The translations under genes and the position numbers were made by a program. From positions 19,680 to 83,679 of the forward strand of contig NZ_SLYA01000009.1 of the NCBI RefSeq assembly GCF_004340965.1: a stretch of 64,000 bases of DNA. The letters are read 5' to 3'. The notes beneath the pieces are model-generated. The model ran no database searches. It was not told the origin of the DNA and worked only from the letters and a program-made list of their open reading frames with translations. Of this stretch, positions 15,106 through 24,226 are shown one piece after another. The stretch's first letter is position 1. Each line of letters begins with the position of its first letter. This DNA comes from Sphingomonas sp. PP-CE-1A-559. Its GTDB lineage: Bacteria > Pseudomonadota > Alphaproteobacteria > Sphingomonadales > Sphingomonadaceae.

Positions 15106-16422
15106 TCATGCCAGCGACCGTACTCTGGGTGGTGACAACCGCTGAATAACGTAACGCACGCTTACGACGATCAACTGCGCCGCTAAAAATACCAACAACC
15201 CATAAACCAGGTAAGTATAGCGCGGCACGGGCTGCACTAGTGCATAGGGTAGTGCCGCCAACAGGATATAGAGACCTAGAGCGCCGTATCCGCGCCGACG
15301 TTGCAAAAGCCCGACGAGCAAGCCCATCAGTCCAAACGCATCGATCGTCGTAAAGATTGCTGCGCGTGCGTCTTTGATTGCGAACCACTCGGTAAAATTC
15401 ATCTGCCATGGCCGAGGAAAGAAGAATTCCGCGTAATGCCGCAAGCACAATTCAACGAACGCTCCTGGGTTATTCTTGATCCAGCGCTCAGTTTGCACTC
15501 CCAAAGCCTTAGCATAGGGCACTTCGCCCCCAGCCGCGCGTAGCGCGTTCGCCGCTACCGCGCTGTGATAGGGGTGAATAGCGTTAAGCCGCTGTGTGAG
15601 GACTTCCGCTGAAGGCGGTTGGGTCAAAGCGCCGGGATAATTTCCGATCGCCAGCTCTAGCCCAAAATTACTGCGCAACAGGACAGGACTACCCAGCTGC
15701 TGCTCGTTGCGGAGCGCCCAAGGGGCAACCAAAAGCGCGAGCGCGGCAGCACCGAGAAGCGCCAGCCGCCCAACGTCACGTATGGCAAAATGGCGAATCG
15801 CGAAGCTTGCCCAGCATACGTAGATCGCCAGCCCCGCTGGCGGGCTGACAAAGAAGGTTACAGCGGAAAGGCTCGCAATAAATACCAGATCTCCTCGTTT
15901 TGGTGCCAATTGTTCCTGAAGGTTTAGCAAAAAAACAAGATTGCTCACCGCGAGACACAACGCGAGCGCACCCTCCCAGTAGCGGAAATCAACCGTCTCT
16001 TGCGCAACGTAGATTGGGATAATGCAAAGCAACCCCATGCCCAGACGAAGCGCAGCCGGATCGGCTCCTAGCTTCTCGAAAAGTCTACGTAATAGTAGAT
16101 AAGCGGCTAAGGTCTGTGCTAGCGCCAAGACCAACAGCGTTAGGTTGGCAGCTACGGTTTTCGGTCCTAATACCCAAAAGATGACGCCCGCGATCCATGT
16201 TGTCACGGGCAGGATATGTGCGGTCGGGCCTTGGCCGGCAAAGAATGCATCGGAGAAGCCATTACCTGCGCTAAGACTGAGCGCAACGCGAGTGGCTTCT
16301 CCGGCTTCAACGAAAGAGGTGACACCGCCTACCGCCGACAGCCAGGTCAACCGGAGGACCAGACCTACGACAAGGGCAGAAACGAGACCAGTTTTCGTAG
16401 ATCGTTGAGCATTGATCGTCAT
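15106..16422 (-). CDS. GT39/ArnT-like membrane glycosyltransferase (GT-C)
   Basis: The 438-aa protein has about ten hydrophobic helices and the GT39-like loop with acidic residues after helix 1 (FVEAGEATRVALSLSAGNGF), then FFAGQGPTAHILPVTTWIAG. The C-terminal part contains the short soluble region GEVPYAKALGVQTERWIKNN typical of hypothetical sphingomonad PMT-family proteins, followed by more helices. It would use a polyprenyl-phosphate sugar donor in the periplasm, plausibly the product of the GT2 enzyme at 13895. Acceptor unknown. Confidence 0.65.
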   Translation of the reverse strand: MTINAQRSTKTGLVSALVVGLVLRLTWLSAVGGVTSFVEAGEATRVALSLSAGNGFSDAFFAGQGPTAHILPVTTWIAGVIFWVLGPKTVAANLTLLVLALAQTLAAYLLLRRLFEKLGADPAALRLGMGLLCIIPIYVAQETVDFRYWEGALALCLAVSNLVFLLNLQEQLAPKRGDLVFIASLSAVTFFVSPPAGLAIYVCWASFAIRHFAIRDVGRLALLGAAALALLVAPWALRNEQQLGSPVLLRSNFGLELAIGNYPGALTQPPSAEVLTQRLNAIHPYHSAVAANALRAAGGEVPYAKALGVQTERWIKNNPGAFVELCLRHYAEFFFPRPWQMNFTEWFAIKDARAAIFTTIDAFGLMGLLVGLLQRRRGYGALGLYILLAALPYALVQPVPRYTYLVYGLLVFLAAQLIVVSVRYVIQRLSPPRVRSLA

Positions 16423-16816
16423 CGCTGCTATCCGCCCCCTAATCCGGTAACGCCGTCACTTATCGAGTGGCGGTGGGTCATTCGTACACAGACTGACGGC
16501 ATTTCTGGTCGCAGGTTTTCTGGTTGCAAAGCGGCATGTTCGCTTCTGGTAGCATATGCGTCCGGTAGTAACGAACGGCCAGTTACTGGCCCGCCTATAC
16601 CGGCTCTCAACGTCCGATTGTGGGCATACTCGCACTCCGGTTACCGCACGTCTGGCGAATGCTATGCCGACGGCGCGCCGCGCGTCCATCAGATTGGCAC
16701 CAAGTCCTTGCGCCCGTCTTCGCAGACCCGTGGGTGGCGTATTCGCGACAACCGACCGTCGAACGACGAAATATCGGTAGTTCCGCGTGACGGGGCGGCC
16801 GGAAGCGCCGACACCG
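16423..16816. other. 394-bp gap
   Basis: Sequence between the GT39-like start and the exonuclease stop. Open frames here have no recognisable domain; it probably holds the promoter of the leftward membrane gene. Confidence 0.5.
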
Positions 16817-17380
16817 TCAGCCTCCACGACGGTATTGCTCCGCCAGTTCCGTCGCGGCGCCTCGAACCGCAAGCCATCGTTGACGCTCCGCCTCGGCGTC
16901 CGCCAGTGCTCTATGAGCTGGCGCCTTGCCGCGCGCGCGCATCTCGATCAGCGTGACCAGATTCTCGACCGTTGCGTCCAGCAGGTCGGGCGGGACACTG
17001 GGGGCAAGGATCATGCGGGCTTCTTCGTCGATGGCATCATCGGTGTCGCGAAGGCGAAGCGCCCGCCGGCCGAGGCCCGCACCACGAAGCAGGACGCTAA
17101 GCCACTTCCCGTCCCAGGATGGCGCGCTGGCGAGGAGGTCGTGGCCGGAAAGTATGTCGATCATGCGCTGCGCAACGACGTCATGGGGCTCTCCTGCGCT
17201 CACAAGCGTGCTGCGAGGGATGCGATGAATCGCCTCCGCGTCTTCGTGCCAGTCGATCCACGATGGTGCTGGGCGGATGAGGTGGGTTTCGGACCGCCCG
17301 TCCGCAAACACCCACGCCACCTCGATCGGGTAGCTTTGCTTGGCGAGCGACGAGGCTTCGAAGTCGAGAAAAACCAGCAT
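16817..17380 (-). CDS. DEDD-family 3'-5' exonuclease domain protein
   Basis: The 187-aa protein opens MLVFLDFEASSLAKQSYPIE, with the Asp-x-Glu metal pair of exo motif I. A conserved Asp lies in ASAPSWDGKWLSVLL (motif II region), and APAHRALADAEAERQRWLAV gives the closing His/Asp pair of the DEDDh class. Length fits a single-domain RNase T/DnaQ-type enzyme. The substrate (DNA or RNA) cannot be deduced. It is transcribed leftward on its own; the adjacent recombinase is about 245 bases upstream. Confidence 0.75.
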   Translation of the reverse strand: MLVFLDFEASSLAKQSYPIEVAWVFADGRSETHLIRPAPSWIDWHEDAEAIHRIPRSTLVSAGEPHDVVAQRMIDILSGHDLLASAPSWDGKWLSVLLRGAGLGRRALRLRDTDDAIDEEARMILAPSVPPDLLDATVENLVTLIEMRARGKAPAHRALADAEAERQRWLAVRGAATELAEQYRRGG

Positions 17381-17418
17381 GAGATCGTTAGCAGCCTTCG
17401 CGGGATGGTCCGAATTGA

Positions 17419-17456
17419 TAGTGCATCAGCGTCTCCGCCGCCATGGCTGGGCATAA
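17419..17456 (+). repeat. Copy A of a 38-bp dispersed repeat
   Basis: Aligns with 63940-63977 at about 31 of 38 positions, sharing TAGTGCATC, the block CCTCCGCCGCCAT (CT here) and GGGC. It lies just upstream of the exonuclease start. The origin is unknown; the other copy sits just after the truncated TonB receptor. Confidence 0.4.
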
Positions 17457-17531
17457 GCTGGGCCGCGACGGCCAAGGCGCTTTTCACAGACCTGGGCGCG
17501 CCTATCGACTAAATTAAATTCCGCCAACTAC

Positions 17532-17559
17532 TCGACATGTTTTCGTGTCGACATGTCGA
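17532..17559. promoter_or_regulatory. Palindromic site downstream of the recombinase
   Basis: TCGACATG (17532-17539), then eight bases, then the perfect 12-bp palindrome TCGACATGTCGA (17548-17559). The half-site CGACATG thus occurs twice directly and once inverted. It may be a recombination core or an operator, between the exonuclease start and the recombinase stop. Confidence 0.4.
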
Positions 17560-17624
17560 ATATCATACATTCAAAGGGGGTCTGCTTATGAAGCGCAGGC
17601 AAGACACACATTATAATCAAAGAC

Positions 17625-18659
17625 TTACAGAAATCGCTGTCCCGCATGATCCTTGAAGAGATCCGCATTACGGACATAGTCGGCAAGCACCTGTACCGAT
17701 TTATGTCGGCTCACCTCCTGTAGTTTGAAGATCGTCGCCCCTTGCGACGCGCCCTCGGTGAGGAACCCTGCGCGTAAGGAATGCCCCGCAAAGTGCGTCG
17801 GATCATACCCGGCTGCCGCTGCATGATGCTGGACCAGCCGTGCGATCGCGCGATCCGACATGGGGGCAGGGGTCATCGCATCGCGCCGCGACAGGCGCCG
17901 AAACAGCGGCCCCTCGGCATGCCCAGCCGCAGCCATCCAGGCGAGAAGCAACGCCTTGGGTCGAATGCGCGAGCCTTCGGGGATAGCGATGACGATGCCC
18001 TGCCGCGCCTGATCGGTCTTCGAATGGGCGATGGTCAGCCTCAGCCCTTCGGGCACGATCCCGATATGCTCGACTTGCAGTGCGACGATCTCGGAGCGCC
18101 GCAACGCAGCCGCCATGCCGATCGCCAGGATCGCGCGGTCGCGTAGCGCCCTAAGCCCTTCGCCTTCGATCGCCGCCAGCATGTTGCGGAGCGCGGCCGC
18201 GTCTGCGGGATGCTTTTGCCGTTTGGCACCGCCGTGTTCCGCGCGAATGCCGGCGAGCACTTCGGCCAGGCGCCCCGCGGTCGGCATGGCGGTCGGCGCG
18301 GGATACCCGCCAGCGCGGTGATGATGCCCGATCGCCGCCACCCGCCGATTGATCGTCGACGGGTTGAGGCCGGCGGTTGCCTGATCGCTGGCAAAGACGG
18401 CGACGACATCGGGCGTTGCCGGCAATGAGGCCAGGCCGTGCTGCGTGCACCAGCTCATGAAGATCGCCCAATCGGAGTCATACGCGCGCCGCGTCGCACC
18501 GGCGCGGGCGGCTTTGGCGTATGCGGCCGCCCGCTCGATCTTTTCATGAAGGATAGCAGGAAGCGTCGGCTCAATGGACTCGACATTCACGAGCGCGTTT
18601 GGCACCGGCGCGAGGTCGAGATCGACCGGCGTGGGCTCGAGGGGGTGTGGAGCGACCAT
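17625..18659 (-). CDS. Tyrosine site-specific recombinase/integrase
   Basis: The 344-aa product has an N-terminal SAM-like core-binding domain (TRRAYDSDWAIFMSWC to about residue 130) and a catalytic domain. The latter contains AAALRRSEIVALQ (first Arg), HSKTDQARQG (Lys region), HFAGHSLRAGFLTEG (His-x-x-Arg), SRHKSVQVLADYVR (second His and the nucleophilic Tyr). All catalytic residues are present, so it is likely active. The start MVAPHPLEP is chosen over one 12 codons upstream. It could be a stand-alone integrase or the last piece of an integrated element; no clear attachment site adjoins it. Confidence 0.88.
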   Translation of the reverse strand: MVAPHPLEPTPVDLDLAPVPNALVNVESIEPTLPAILHEKIERAAAYAKAARAGATRRAYDSDWAIFMSWCTQHGLASLPATPDVVAVFASDQATAGLNPSTINRRVAAIGHHHRAGGYPAPTAMPTAGRLAEVLAGIRAEHGGAKRQKHPADAAALRNMLAAIEGEGLRALRDRAILAIGMAAALRRSEIVALQVEHIGIVPEGLRLTIAHSKTDQARQGIVIAIPEGSRIRPKALLLAWMAAAGHAEGPLFRRLSRRDAMTPAPMSDRAIARLVQHHAAAAGYDPTHFAGHSLRAGFLTEGASQGATIFKLQEVSRHKSVQVLADYVRNADLFKDHAGQRFL

Positions 18660-18762
18660 ATAAAACGTGTGCCACACTCGATTTTCGCACGCCACCCTTT
18701 CGTCCGAGAATGACAGTTATCGGACACAAGGGGGCGCGTCACTCAGTCCCCTAGCCCGGCGT

Positions 18763-18985
18763 TCACACCCGGTTGATCTCAGGTACTTTGGCCACCGGAT
18801 GACGATGGCCAATTCCCTTGTCGGATAGTTGACGAACCGAGCCCTGCAGTCGCGCGGTCGGTAATGACGGCAGTCACAACATCTGGCGCTGCCAGCGGCA
18901 ATGCTGCGGTGACTTGTGTATCAGGCGACCAAGCTTGTCCGATCAGGATGATATGCGCGATTTTGGCGCAGCGTGCTCATGACCA
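18763..18985 (-). pseudogene. Possible decayed C-terminus of a DeoR-type regulator
   Basis: On the minus strand one frame reads AHIILIGQAWSPDTQVTAAL then APDVVTAVITDRATAG. After a shift the next frame reads GSVRQLSDKGIGHRHPVAKV and ends PEINRV and a stop. The order V-I-T-D followed by a short helix and a final strand recalls the sensor-domain end of DeoR/GlpR regulators. No intact start or DNA-binding domain is present. This is a weak match. Confidence 0.25.
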
Positions 18986-19011
18986 AAAATTGGCGCGGTC
19001 GGCGCGATAGG

Positions 19012-19971
19012 TTACCGCACGAGAAATTGTAGCGGCTTGATGGCCCATAGGATGCTGACACTGATAAGTGACGCTATGAGCGTGACTACGGCTATTAGAA
19101 AAATCTGGTAAAAGTGGTCCGGCTTAAAATATATTGTCAACACAGTAAGAATACCGAGATGAACCAAATACATCCCGAATGAGTACTTCCCTAATTTCGA
19201 GAACATTCTTGCCCAGTAATCTGGAATTCTTAGCGACGCGGCAAAAACAAAAAGACCCATAGCCGGCGTTGTGATCAGTTGATCAATATGGTTGTTATGG
19301 AGAATATGTACCTCGAAGAGATACGCTACCATTGAACCACTTAATCCAACAAGCGCGGCGGTTCCACCAAAGTGATGTGACGATTGATAGCGATAGCCAA
19401 TAAAAACCAGTAGGAAGCCAAAGAACGGCCCGTTCCTGGAATTCATCATCGGCGCATAGCCTTCTGGGATATAGGCGCCCATCAACAACCCAATGCCGTA
19501 TAATATCAAGGCCAGAATAAGCGTTGCGGTGACAGGCCACCGCTGTGTTACCCGCAACAGGATCAGGCACATTCCTAGAGAGGGCACAAACCAGAGGTGA
19601 ATGGCAGGCCCGCCGAACAGTATTACGCGACCAATATCGCGAATAGACATCGACGAAAAATCAGAGGTCAGAAATATGAGGTATATGCATACCCAAAACA
19701 CATAGGGGATACCCAACCGGATCATCACCCGACGTATCTCGGATATAGTAGAACGAGATTTACCCGCGGCAAAATATCCCGCTGCAACAAAGAAGAACGG
19801 GACAGCCCATCGGCTAAATGTATTAACCCAATAGGAAGGGCCATCCACGATCGGCGCATGTATAAATATTACCGCCAAAACCGCTATTATACGAACCGCA
19901 TCGACGCCGTAATTTCTGGATTCTTGCGCCGGCTTTATACCATGCGCGTCCACAGCTGATTCTGGTATCAT
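19012..19971 (-). CDS. Acyltransferase 3 family membrane protein
   Basis: The product (319 aa from ATG 19971) has about ten membrane helices and opens with the family signature YGVDAVRIIAVLAVIFIHAP, including the conserved His in FIHA; WAVPFFFVAAGYFA follows. Such enzymes O-acetylate or acylate surface polysaccharides at the inner membrane. The gene is visibly more AT-rich than its neighbours, as is common for serotype-specific EPS genes acquired by transfer. A TTG four codons upstream is an alternative start. It stands at the edge of the EPS glycosyltransferase block and is its likely modifier. Confidence 0.85.
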   Translation of the reverse strand: MIPESAVDAHGIKPAQESRNYGVDAVRIIAVLAVIFIHAPIVDGPSYWVNTFSRWAVPFFFVAAGYFAAGKSRSTISEIRRVMIRLGIPYVFWVCIYLIFLTSDFSSMSIRDIGRVILFGGPAIHLWFVPSLGMCLILLRVTQRWPVTATLILALILYGIGLLMGAYIPEGYAPMMNSRNGPFFGFLLVFIGYRYQSSHHFGGTAALVGLSGSMVAYLFEVHILHNNHIDQLITTPAMGLFVFAASLRIPDYWARMFSKLGKYSFGMYLVHLGILTVLTIYFKPDHFYQIFLIAVVTLIASLISVSILWAIKPLQFLVR

Positions 19972-20048
19972 GTCGAGACTCAACTGTTAAATTTACTGCT
20001 TTACGTGCATACTATGCTCGGCGCGCGTCAATCATTACCGAGCCGGTA

Positions 20049-20390
20049 TTAATACGTACAGCCCTCCTCACCGACCTTGCGGGCAAAGGGCTGACCCGAC
20101 CGATCGGTGCCACGTATGCCGCTACGCGGATTGCACATTTGAAACCATTGAGCGCCAGTGGAATCCTCACCTTGGAGTCGCCAGCCGTCCAAGTTCTGAC
20201 TGACATATTCCGTCCAGCTTTGTCCGTCGCTCGTCGTCCCCTTGCGCACGAGACGCTGTCCTATCCGCCGCTCGATATATGTCGAGCCATCCGCAGCAGT
20301 GCAATTGCGAACAAGGCCACTACCTCCGCAAGTCAGAGTGCTACTGTCCGACTGCATAGCAGCAAGAGCAAGTATCAATACGACGCTCAT
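20049..20390 (-). CDS. Small secreted protein, Cys-containing
   Basis: The 113-aa product has a short signal peptide (MSVVLILALAAMQSDSS) and a mature part of repeated short strands with Gly/Ser turns: TLTCGGSGLVRNCTAADGST, GTTSDGQSWTEYVSQNLDGW and a closing GEEGCTY. Four Cys could form two disulfides. Family unknown. The ribosome site AGGA is seven bases ahead of the ATG. Its start lies at the stop of the GT4 gene upstream, so it may be the distal gene of that operon. Confidence 0.55.
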   Translation of the reverse strand: MSVVLILALAAMQSDSSTLTCGGSGLVRNCTAADGSTYIERRIGQRLVRKGTTSDGQSWTEYVSQNLDGWRLQGEDSTGAQWFQMCNPRSGIRGTDRSGQPFARKVGEEGCTY

Positions 20391-20392
20391 TA

Positions 20393-21526
20393 TCACATCC
20401 TGCTTTGTCGAGGCTGATCGGGGACAAAATTAACTGGTCGGCCGACATCCAGCGATCGACCTGTGTGAGATTGCATCCAATCCAGCAACCGCGATTTTTC
20501 TGCCGAATGCTCTTGCAGCAGCATATCGTAACGGCCGCGCACCGTTGCTCGCATGTCGCTTCGATAGTGTGCGACAAATTCCCTTAGAGCGGCGGTAAAA
20601 TCGCTACCAACCGGGACGGCAATGCCGCCGTCGGTGCCGATATCCTCGCCAATCCGACCGCGGTCGAACGCCACGACTGCGACGCCTTCACGCATCGCTT
20701 CCAGATTGACCATGCCTTGGGTTTCAGTTGGGTACAGAGTTGGAAAGACAAAGATATCAAGACTCTCGAAGAAGACCTGTTTGTCGCGTGCATAGATAGG
20801 GCCGATCCACTGCATGTCAGGGCCGAACCGTTCTTCATGTGCGGCGATGGCAGCCCGTATGGCCGCGTCATGGCACGGTCCGGCCATGATCAGACGAACA
20901 TCGTCTTTCGTTTCGCGCAGTTTGGCAAAGGCATCGAGCAGAACATAGGCACCTTTTTCGGCAGTGATGTTGGCCAGATACCCCAAGGTAATACCCGTTC
21001 GTATACCGCCAGCGGCATGGGCATGATTGCGGCCTTCACCCTCGGCATGCTCGACAATGCCGATATTGCTATAACCCAAATATTGATCCACCCCGTACTG
21101 TCCAGCCATCTTGCCTCCGATGGTACCCGACTGGACGATATGCAGCGCTCCCTTCCCGGCGACACGGACCAGCATACGCATAATGCTGGAATGTTGCGTC
21201 ACATAGCTTAGCGAATGATGGTGAAAAACGACGGCCTTGCCCGATATCCTCGCACACATGCACAGCAGTATTGTAAGAACCATCGCTGCCCCGTTGTTCA
21301 CGGGCAGATAGGCCAATGGCGCACGAGAGCAAAGAATCGCCCAGGCGGCGACCACGTGACGTCTCAAGCGTCGTAGCAGACGGGATTTTACAGCGTCGCT
21401 GGGGCCAATATCGTGGACAGCCACGGTAAACCCCTGTTCGCAGAAGAGTGCAATCATACGCTCAGTCGCTAGCGATTGACCGTGAACGGGAGGCGCCAAG
21501 TTACCGGCTGCAAGAATATCCGTCAT
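20393..21526 (-). CDS. GT4-type glycosyltransferase
   Basis: The 377-aa GT-B protein has the N-terminal donor-independent domain starting MTDILAAGNLAPPVHGQSLA (a Gly-rich acceptor loop). Its C-terminal GT1 domain holds TLGYLANITAEKGAYVLLDA, the IFVFPTLYPTETQGMVNLEA segment and the Ex7E pair (ETQGMVNLE). It would add one sugar to the lipid-linked EPS repeat using a nucleotide sugar. It lies in a leftward block with the GT2 and WcaI-like genes, separated from the GT2 gene by 43 bases. Confidence 0.85.
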   Translation of the reverse strand: MTDILAAGNLAPPVHGQSLATERMIALFCEQGFTVAVHDIGPSDAVKSRLLRRLRRHVVAAWAILCSRAPLAYLPVNNGAAMVLTILLCMCARISGKAVVFHHHSLSYVTQHSSIMRMLVRVAGKGALHIVQSGTIGGKMAGQYGVDQYLGYSNIGIVEHAEGEGRNHAHAAGGIRTGITLGYLANITAEKGAYVLLDAFAKLRETKDDVRLIMAGPCHDAAIRAAIAAHEERFGPDMQWIGPIYARDKQVFFESLDIFVFPTLYPTETQGMVNLEAMREGVAVVAFDRGRIGEDIGTDGGIAVPVGSDFTAALREFVAHYRSDMRATVRGRYDMLLQEHSAEKSRLLDWMQSHTGRSLDVGRPVNFVPDQPRQSRM

Positions 21527-21569
21527 ACATTGGCCCTCTGCAGCCCCGAGACAGCTCGCGCGTAGCGCG

Positions 21570-22397
21570 TCATGTTTGCTTGAGTGTGCGCCGAAGACGC
21601 TTGAGCTGTTGCCGCTGCAACGCTGCCTCGTTGAACATCATATGGAACAGCTTTCGTCGGATCAGCAGCGCGGCCATCCGAACTTGTTCGACCGTGCCGA
21701 GTTCATGCGCCTCGCGCAATTCCCTGAATTGACTGAGAAGAGATGTCCAATTGCCTGGCGAGGAGGATGCTCCGCCTTGAGCGAACAATGCGATGGGAAC
21801 AGCAACGTGACGCCGAGGAAGTGCGGTGAACGCCGCTTTCAGGAATTTGGTATCGGCAGCAAAGTGCATTGTGGCGTCATAGGGATGACGCTGATGATAA
21901 GCGGTGGGTATCAAAATCGACTGATGCGACGGCAGGATTCCGACCCTCAGTGCCTCGTCGGTCAACTCCGGCGCCGGTACCACTATCGCCTCACCAGCAA
22001 TGGTCTTGATACAATCGCCGTACACGATCACAGTATCCAGACTGCCCTGGTTCGACCGGATCATAGCGTCGAACGCTGCCGCATCGACCAGGCAATCCCC
22101 TGAGTTCATAAAGCAGATCGTTTTACCTCGAGCGACCGCCAACCCCTTGTTCATGGCATCATATTTGCCCTTGTCGGGACCATGAATGTTACGAATCCCG
22201 GCAAATTCGGCCGTTACCGAAGCGCAGCTATCGTCGGGGGATCCGTCCACGACGATCCGTTCGTACTCCTCAGGCAGGCCGGCAAGGCTAGTCAGGGTCA
22301 CCCGAAGGTCGGCAGGGTTGCGATAGCAGATGGTTACAAAGGTGACGTTGGGGTGAGATCCCAATGGCGATATAATTGGAGGGAACGGCCCCGTCAT
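21570..22397 (-). CDS. GT2-type glycosyltransferase (WcaE/WcaA-like)
   Basis: The 275-aa GT-A protein shows VTFVTICYRNPADLRVTLTS, the nucleotide-binding YERIVVDGSPDDSC, GPDKGKYDAMNKGLAVARGK, and the metal site ICFMNSGDCLVD (an NSGD variant of the DxD motif), as in colanic-acid WcaE-type enzymes. It is cytosolic, transferring one sugar to the growing repeat. Its ATG overlaps the WcaI-like stop by four bases (22394-22397), so the pair is translationally coupled. Confidence 0.85.
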   Translation of the reverse strand: MTGPFPPIISPLGSHPNVTFVTICYRNPADLRVTLTSLAGLPEEYERIVVDGSPDDSCASVTAEFAGIRNIHGPDKGKYDAMNKGLAVARGKTICFMNSGDCLVDAAAFDAMIRSNQGSLDTVIVYGDCIKTIAGEAIVVPAPELTDEALRVGILPSHQSILIPTAYHQRHPYDATMHFAADTKFLKAAFTALPRRHVAVPIALFAQGGASSSPGNWTSLLSQFRELREAHELGTVEQVRMAALLIRRKLFHMMFNEAALQRQQLKRLRRTLKQT

Positions 22398-23635
22398 GCC
22401 AATTGCTTCCTGGAACGTGCATTCGAGAATGCCGGGATCAGGCGGTTGAGAATGGCATTGTAATCCCAGACATTTTCAGCGCGATGCCGTGCCACTACGC
22501 CCAATCGTCGCCTCTGTGGCGCGTCATCAATTAGCTGTTCGAGTGCGCGGGCGAAAGCGTTGATATCGCCAGGCGGTACAACGCGGCCGCAGCCTTCGAC
22601 CTCACGCGCCAGACCAGTACCCGGCATCGCGGTCGTTAGTACTGGGCGGCCCGATGCCAGCATGTTGGCCAGCTTTGACGGCAGGACCAGATCCGCCGCA
22701 TCCGCCAGCTGAGGCAAAAGATGCACCGTGGCCAGTCCCAGCAGATCGCCCAGCCGTTCTCTTGGTTGCAGATCATGGAAACGAATGTTTTGTAACCCTG
22801 CTTCCTTGGCCTGTGCCTCGATACGTGCCCGGTTAGGCCCTTGACCGCATACAACAAAGGTCAGGTCGTTACGCGTACGAAGCCGTATTGCGGCCTCGAT
22901 GACCAGTTCGATCCCCTGCTTGTTCGCAATGTTACCTGAGTACAACGCAACGTGCGGCGTCGTGATGGCCCATTCCTTACGATAAGACGACTCGCCGGTA
23001 AGCGGACGGATACCGGCAATGTCCGCCCAGTTGCGGAACTCGACGATACGACCGGGGTCCACACCCGATTGCTCCAGCTTTGCGCACATCTCGGGGCTGA
23101 TGCTGCTTACGCGGTCGAACGAACGGAATATTCCACGTTCGAGACGCGCAGCCAATGTCCCCAGCGTGGTATCCTGCCGCAACAGGCCAGTGGCAAACGC
23201 CGCTTCCACCTCGAAGTCCTGAACATGCAGCCAGTTCAAGGCGCCCGTCAATTTTGACGCTATCACGGCCAACGGCGCAGCAGCCAAAGACGGGGCTACC
23301 GTGAAGACAATGTCGGGCCGAAACCGGAGGGCCGCGGCGAGCATCGGCCCCGCGGCCGAGACAGCAAAGGTCGCATGATGAACTAGCCGCTTTAGCCCGC
23401 TCGGGTCTGTCGGCACATAATGTGGGCACCGTGTGACGGTGACGTCGTGCTCTATCGTGCGCTGCCAAAGACCTCCGTACCCCGCAGGCACCTGCCACTG
23501 GGGGTAATAGGGATGCCCCGCGATGACCCTTACTGAGTGACCTGCGCGAGCCAGTCCCTGGCTCAGACCTGTCGTATACGGGCCGATACCGATCTCTTCA
23601 GGAGCGTAGTTGAGCCCCAACACCAGAATACGCAT
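22394..23635 (-). CDS. wcaI: WcaI-like GT4 glycosyltransferase
   Basis: The 413-aa protein opens MRILVLGLNYAPEEIGIGPY, very close to the start of E. coli WcaI-type enzymes, followed by GHPYYPQWQVPAGYGG (the PYYPQW signature). The C-terminal domain contains ATPHVALYSGNIANKQG-like donor-site sequence and DLVLPSKLANMLASGRPVLT, as expected for this subfamily. In colanic acid synthesis WcaI adds a sugar early in repeat assembly; by analogy it may add fucose here, since GDP-fucose genes are present, but that is inference. First gene of a leftward GT operon. Confidence 0.85.
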   Translation of the reverse strand: MRILVLGLNYAPEEIGIGPYTTGLSQGLARAGHSVRVIAGHPYYPQWQVPAGYGGLWQRTIEHDVTVTRCPHYVPTDPSGLKRLVHHATFAVSAAGPMLAAALRFRPDIVFTVAPSLAAAPLAVIASKLTGALNWLHVQDFEVEAAFATGLLRQDTTLGTLAARLERGIFRSFDRVSSISPEMCAKLEQSGVDPGRIVEFRNWADIAGIRPLTGESSYRKEWAITTPHVALYSGNIANKQGIELVIEAAIRLRTRNDLTFVVCGQGPNRARIEAQAKEAGLQNIRFHDLQPRERLGDLLGLATVHLLPQLADAADLVLPSKLANMLASGRPVLTTAMPGTGLAREVEGCGRVVPPGDINAFARALEQLIDDAPQRRRLGVVARHRAENVWDYNAILNRLIPAFSNARSRKQLA

Positions 23636-24226
23636 GGTATTAGTACCGATGCTTCGGGAACCGTTGGCACGCTACGCCTTCACGACGCCTGATGCTAATC
23701 GGTCGATACAATCGGTTGATAAGGATTATCGCCATCATTTTACGCAATTTACTAACAGGTTTGGCCTCGTTATTGGAAACTTCGCCATGTAGACTAAACT
23801 ATAAGCACCGCTTTTATGGACAATGCACGTGACCAGGGTGCTTGGCCCGTCACCATGTGTCATTAATTAACCTATTTTAGCAACTACAATGCACCAGTAT
23901 GGGTAACGAGCCACGTGTAAGCCGGACGCGTGGCCATAGAGACAGTATGAGAAACGTACAACGCATCTCGGCCACTGGCGTGCCATCTCCTACCTGCTTG
24001 TCTCTGCAACTGGTCGCATTTCGGGTCTAGATACGGATCCAAATGGGCTTGGATGCTGTATCGAAACAAAAACCTGAAACGTAGGGCCGCGATATGCCGC
24101 GGCTTCCGTCCTATCGACATAGCCTGTGAAGCGATCCGCCGAATATCGATCAACGGCAGGTCGTTGCCCGTATGCGTTGCCGGTGATAGGCGCCAACTCG
24201 CGTGTTCAGCAGGAGTAGCTTCGATA
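23636..24226. other. 591-bp AT-rich divergent intergenic region
   Basis: Lies between the leftward WcaI-like operon and the rightward GT4 gene, so it must hold both promoters. AT-rich stretches around 23700-23890 fit that. No RNA or gene recognised, although an open frame runs in from 24053 ahead of the GT start. Confidence 0.5.

Noticed and set aside
17200..17487. Minus-strand frame upstream of the exonuclease covering the 38-bp repeat
   Set aside because: Overlaps the exonuclease start in another frame and shows no recognisable protein family.
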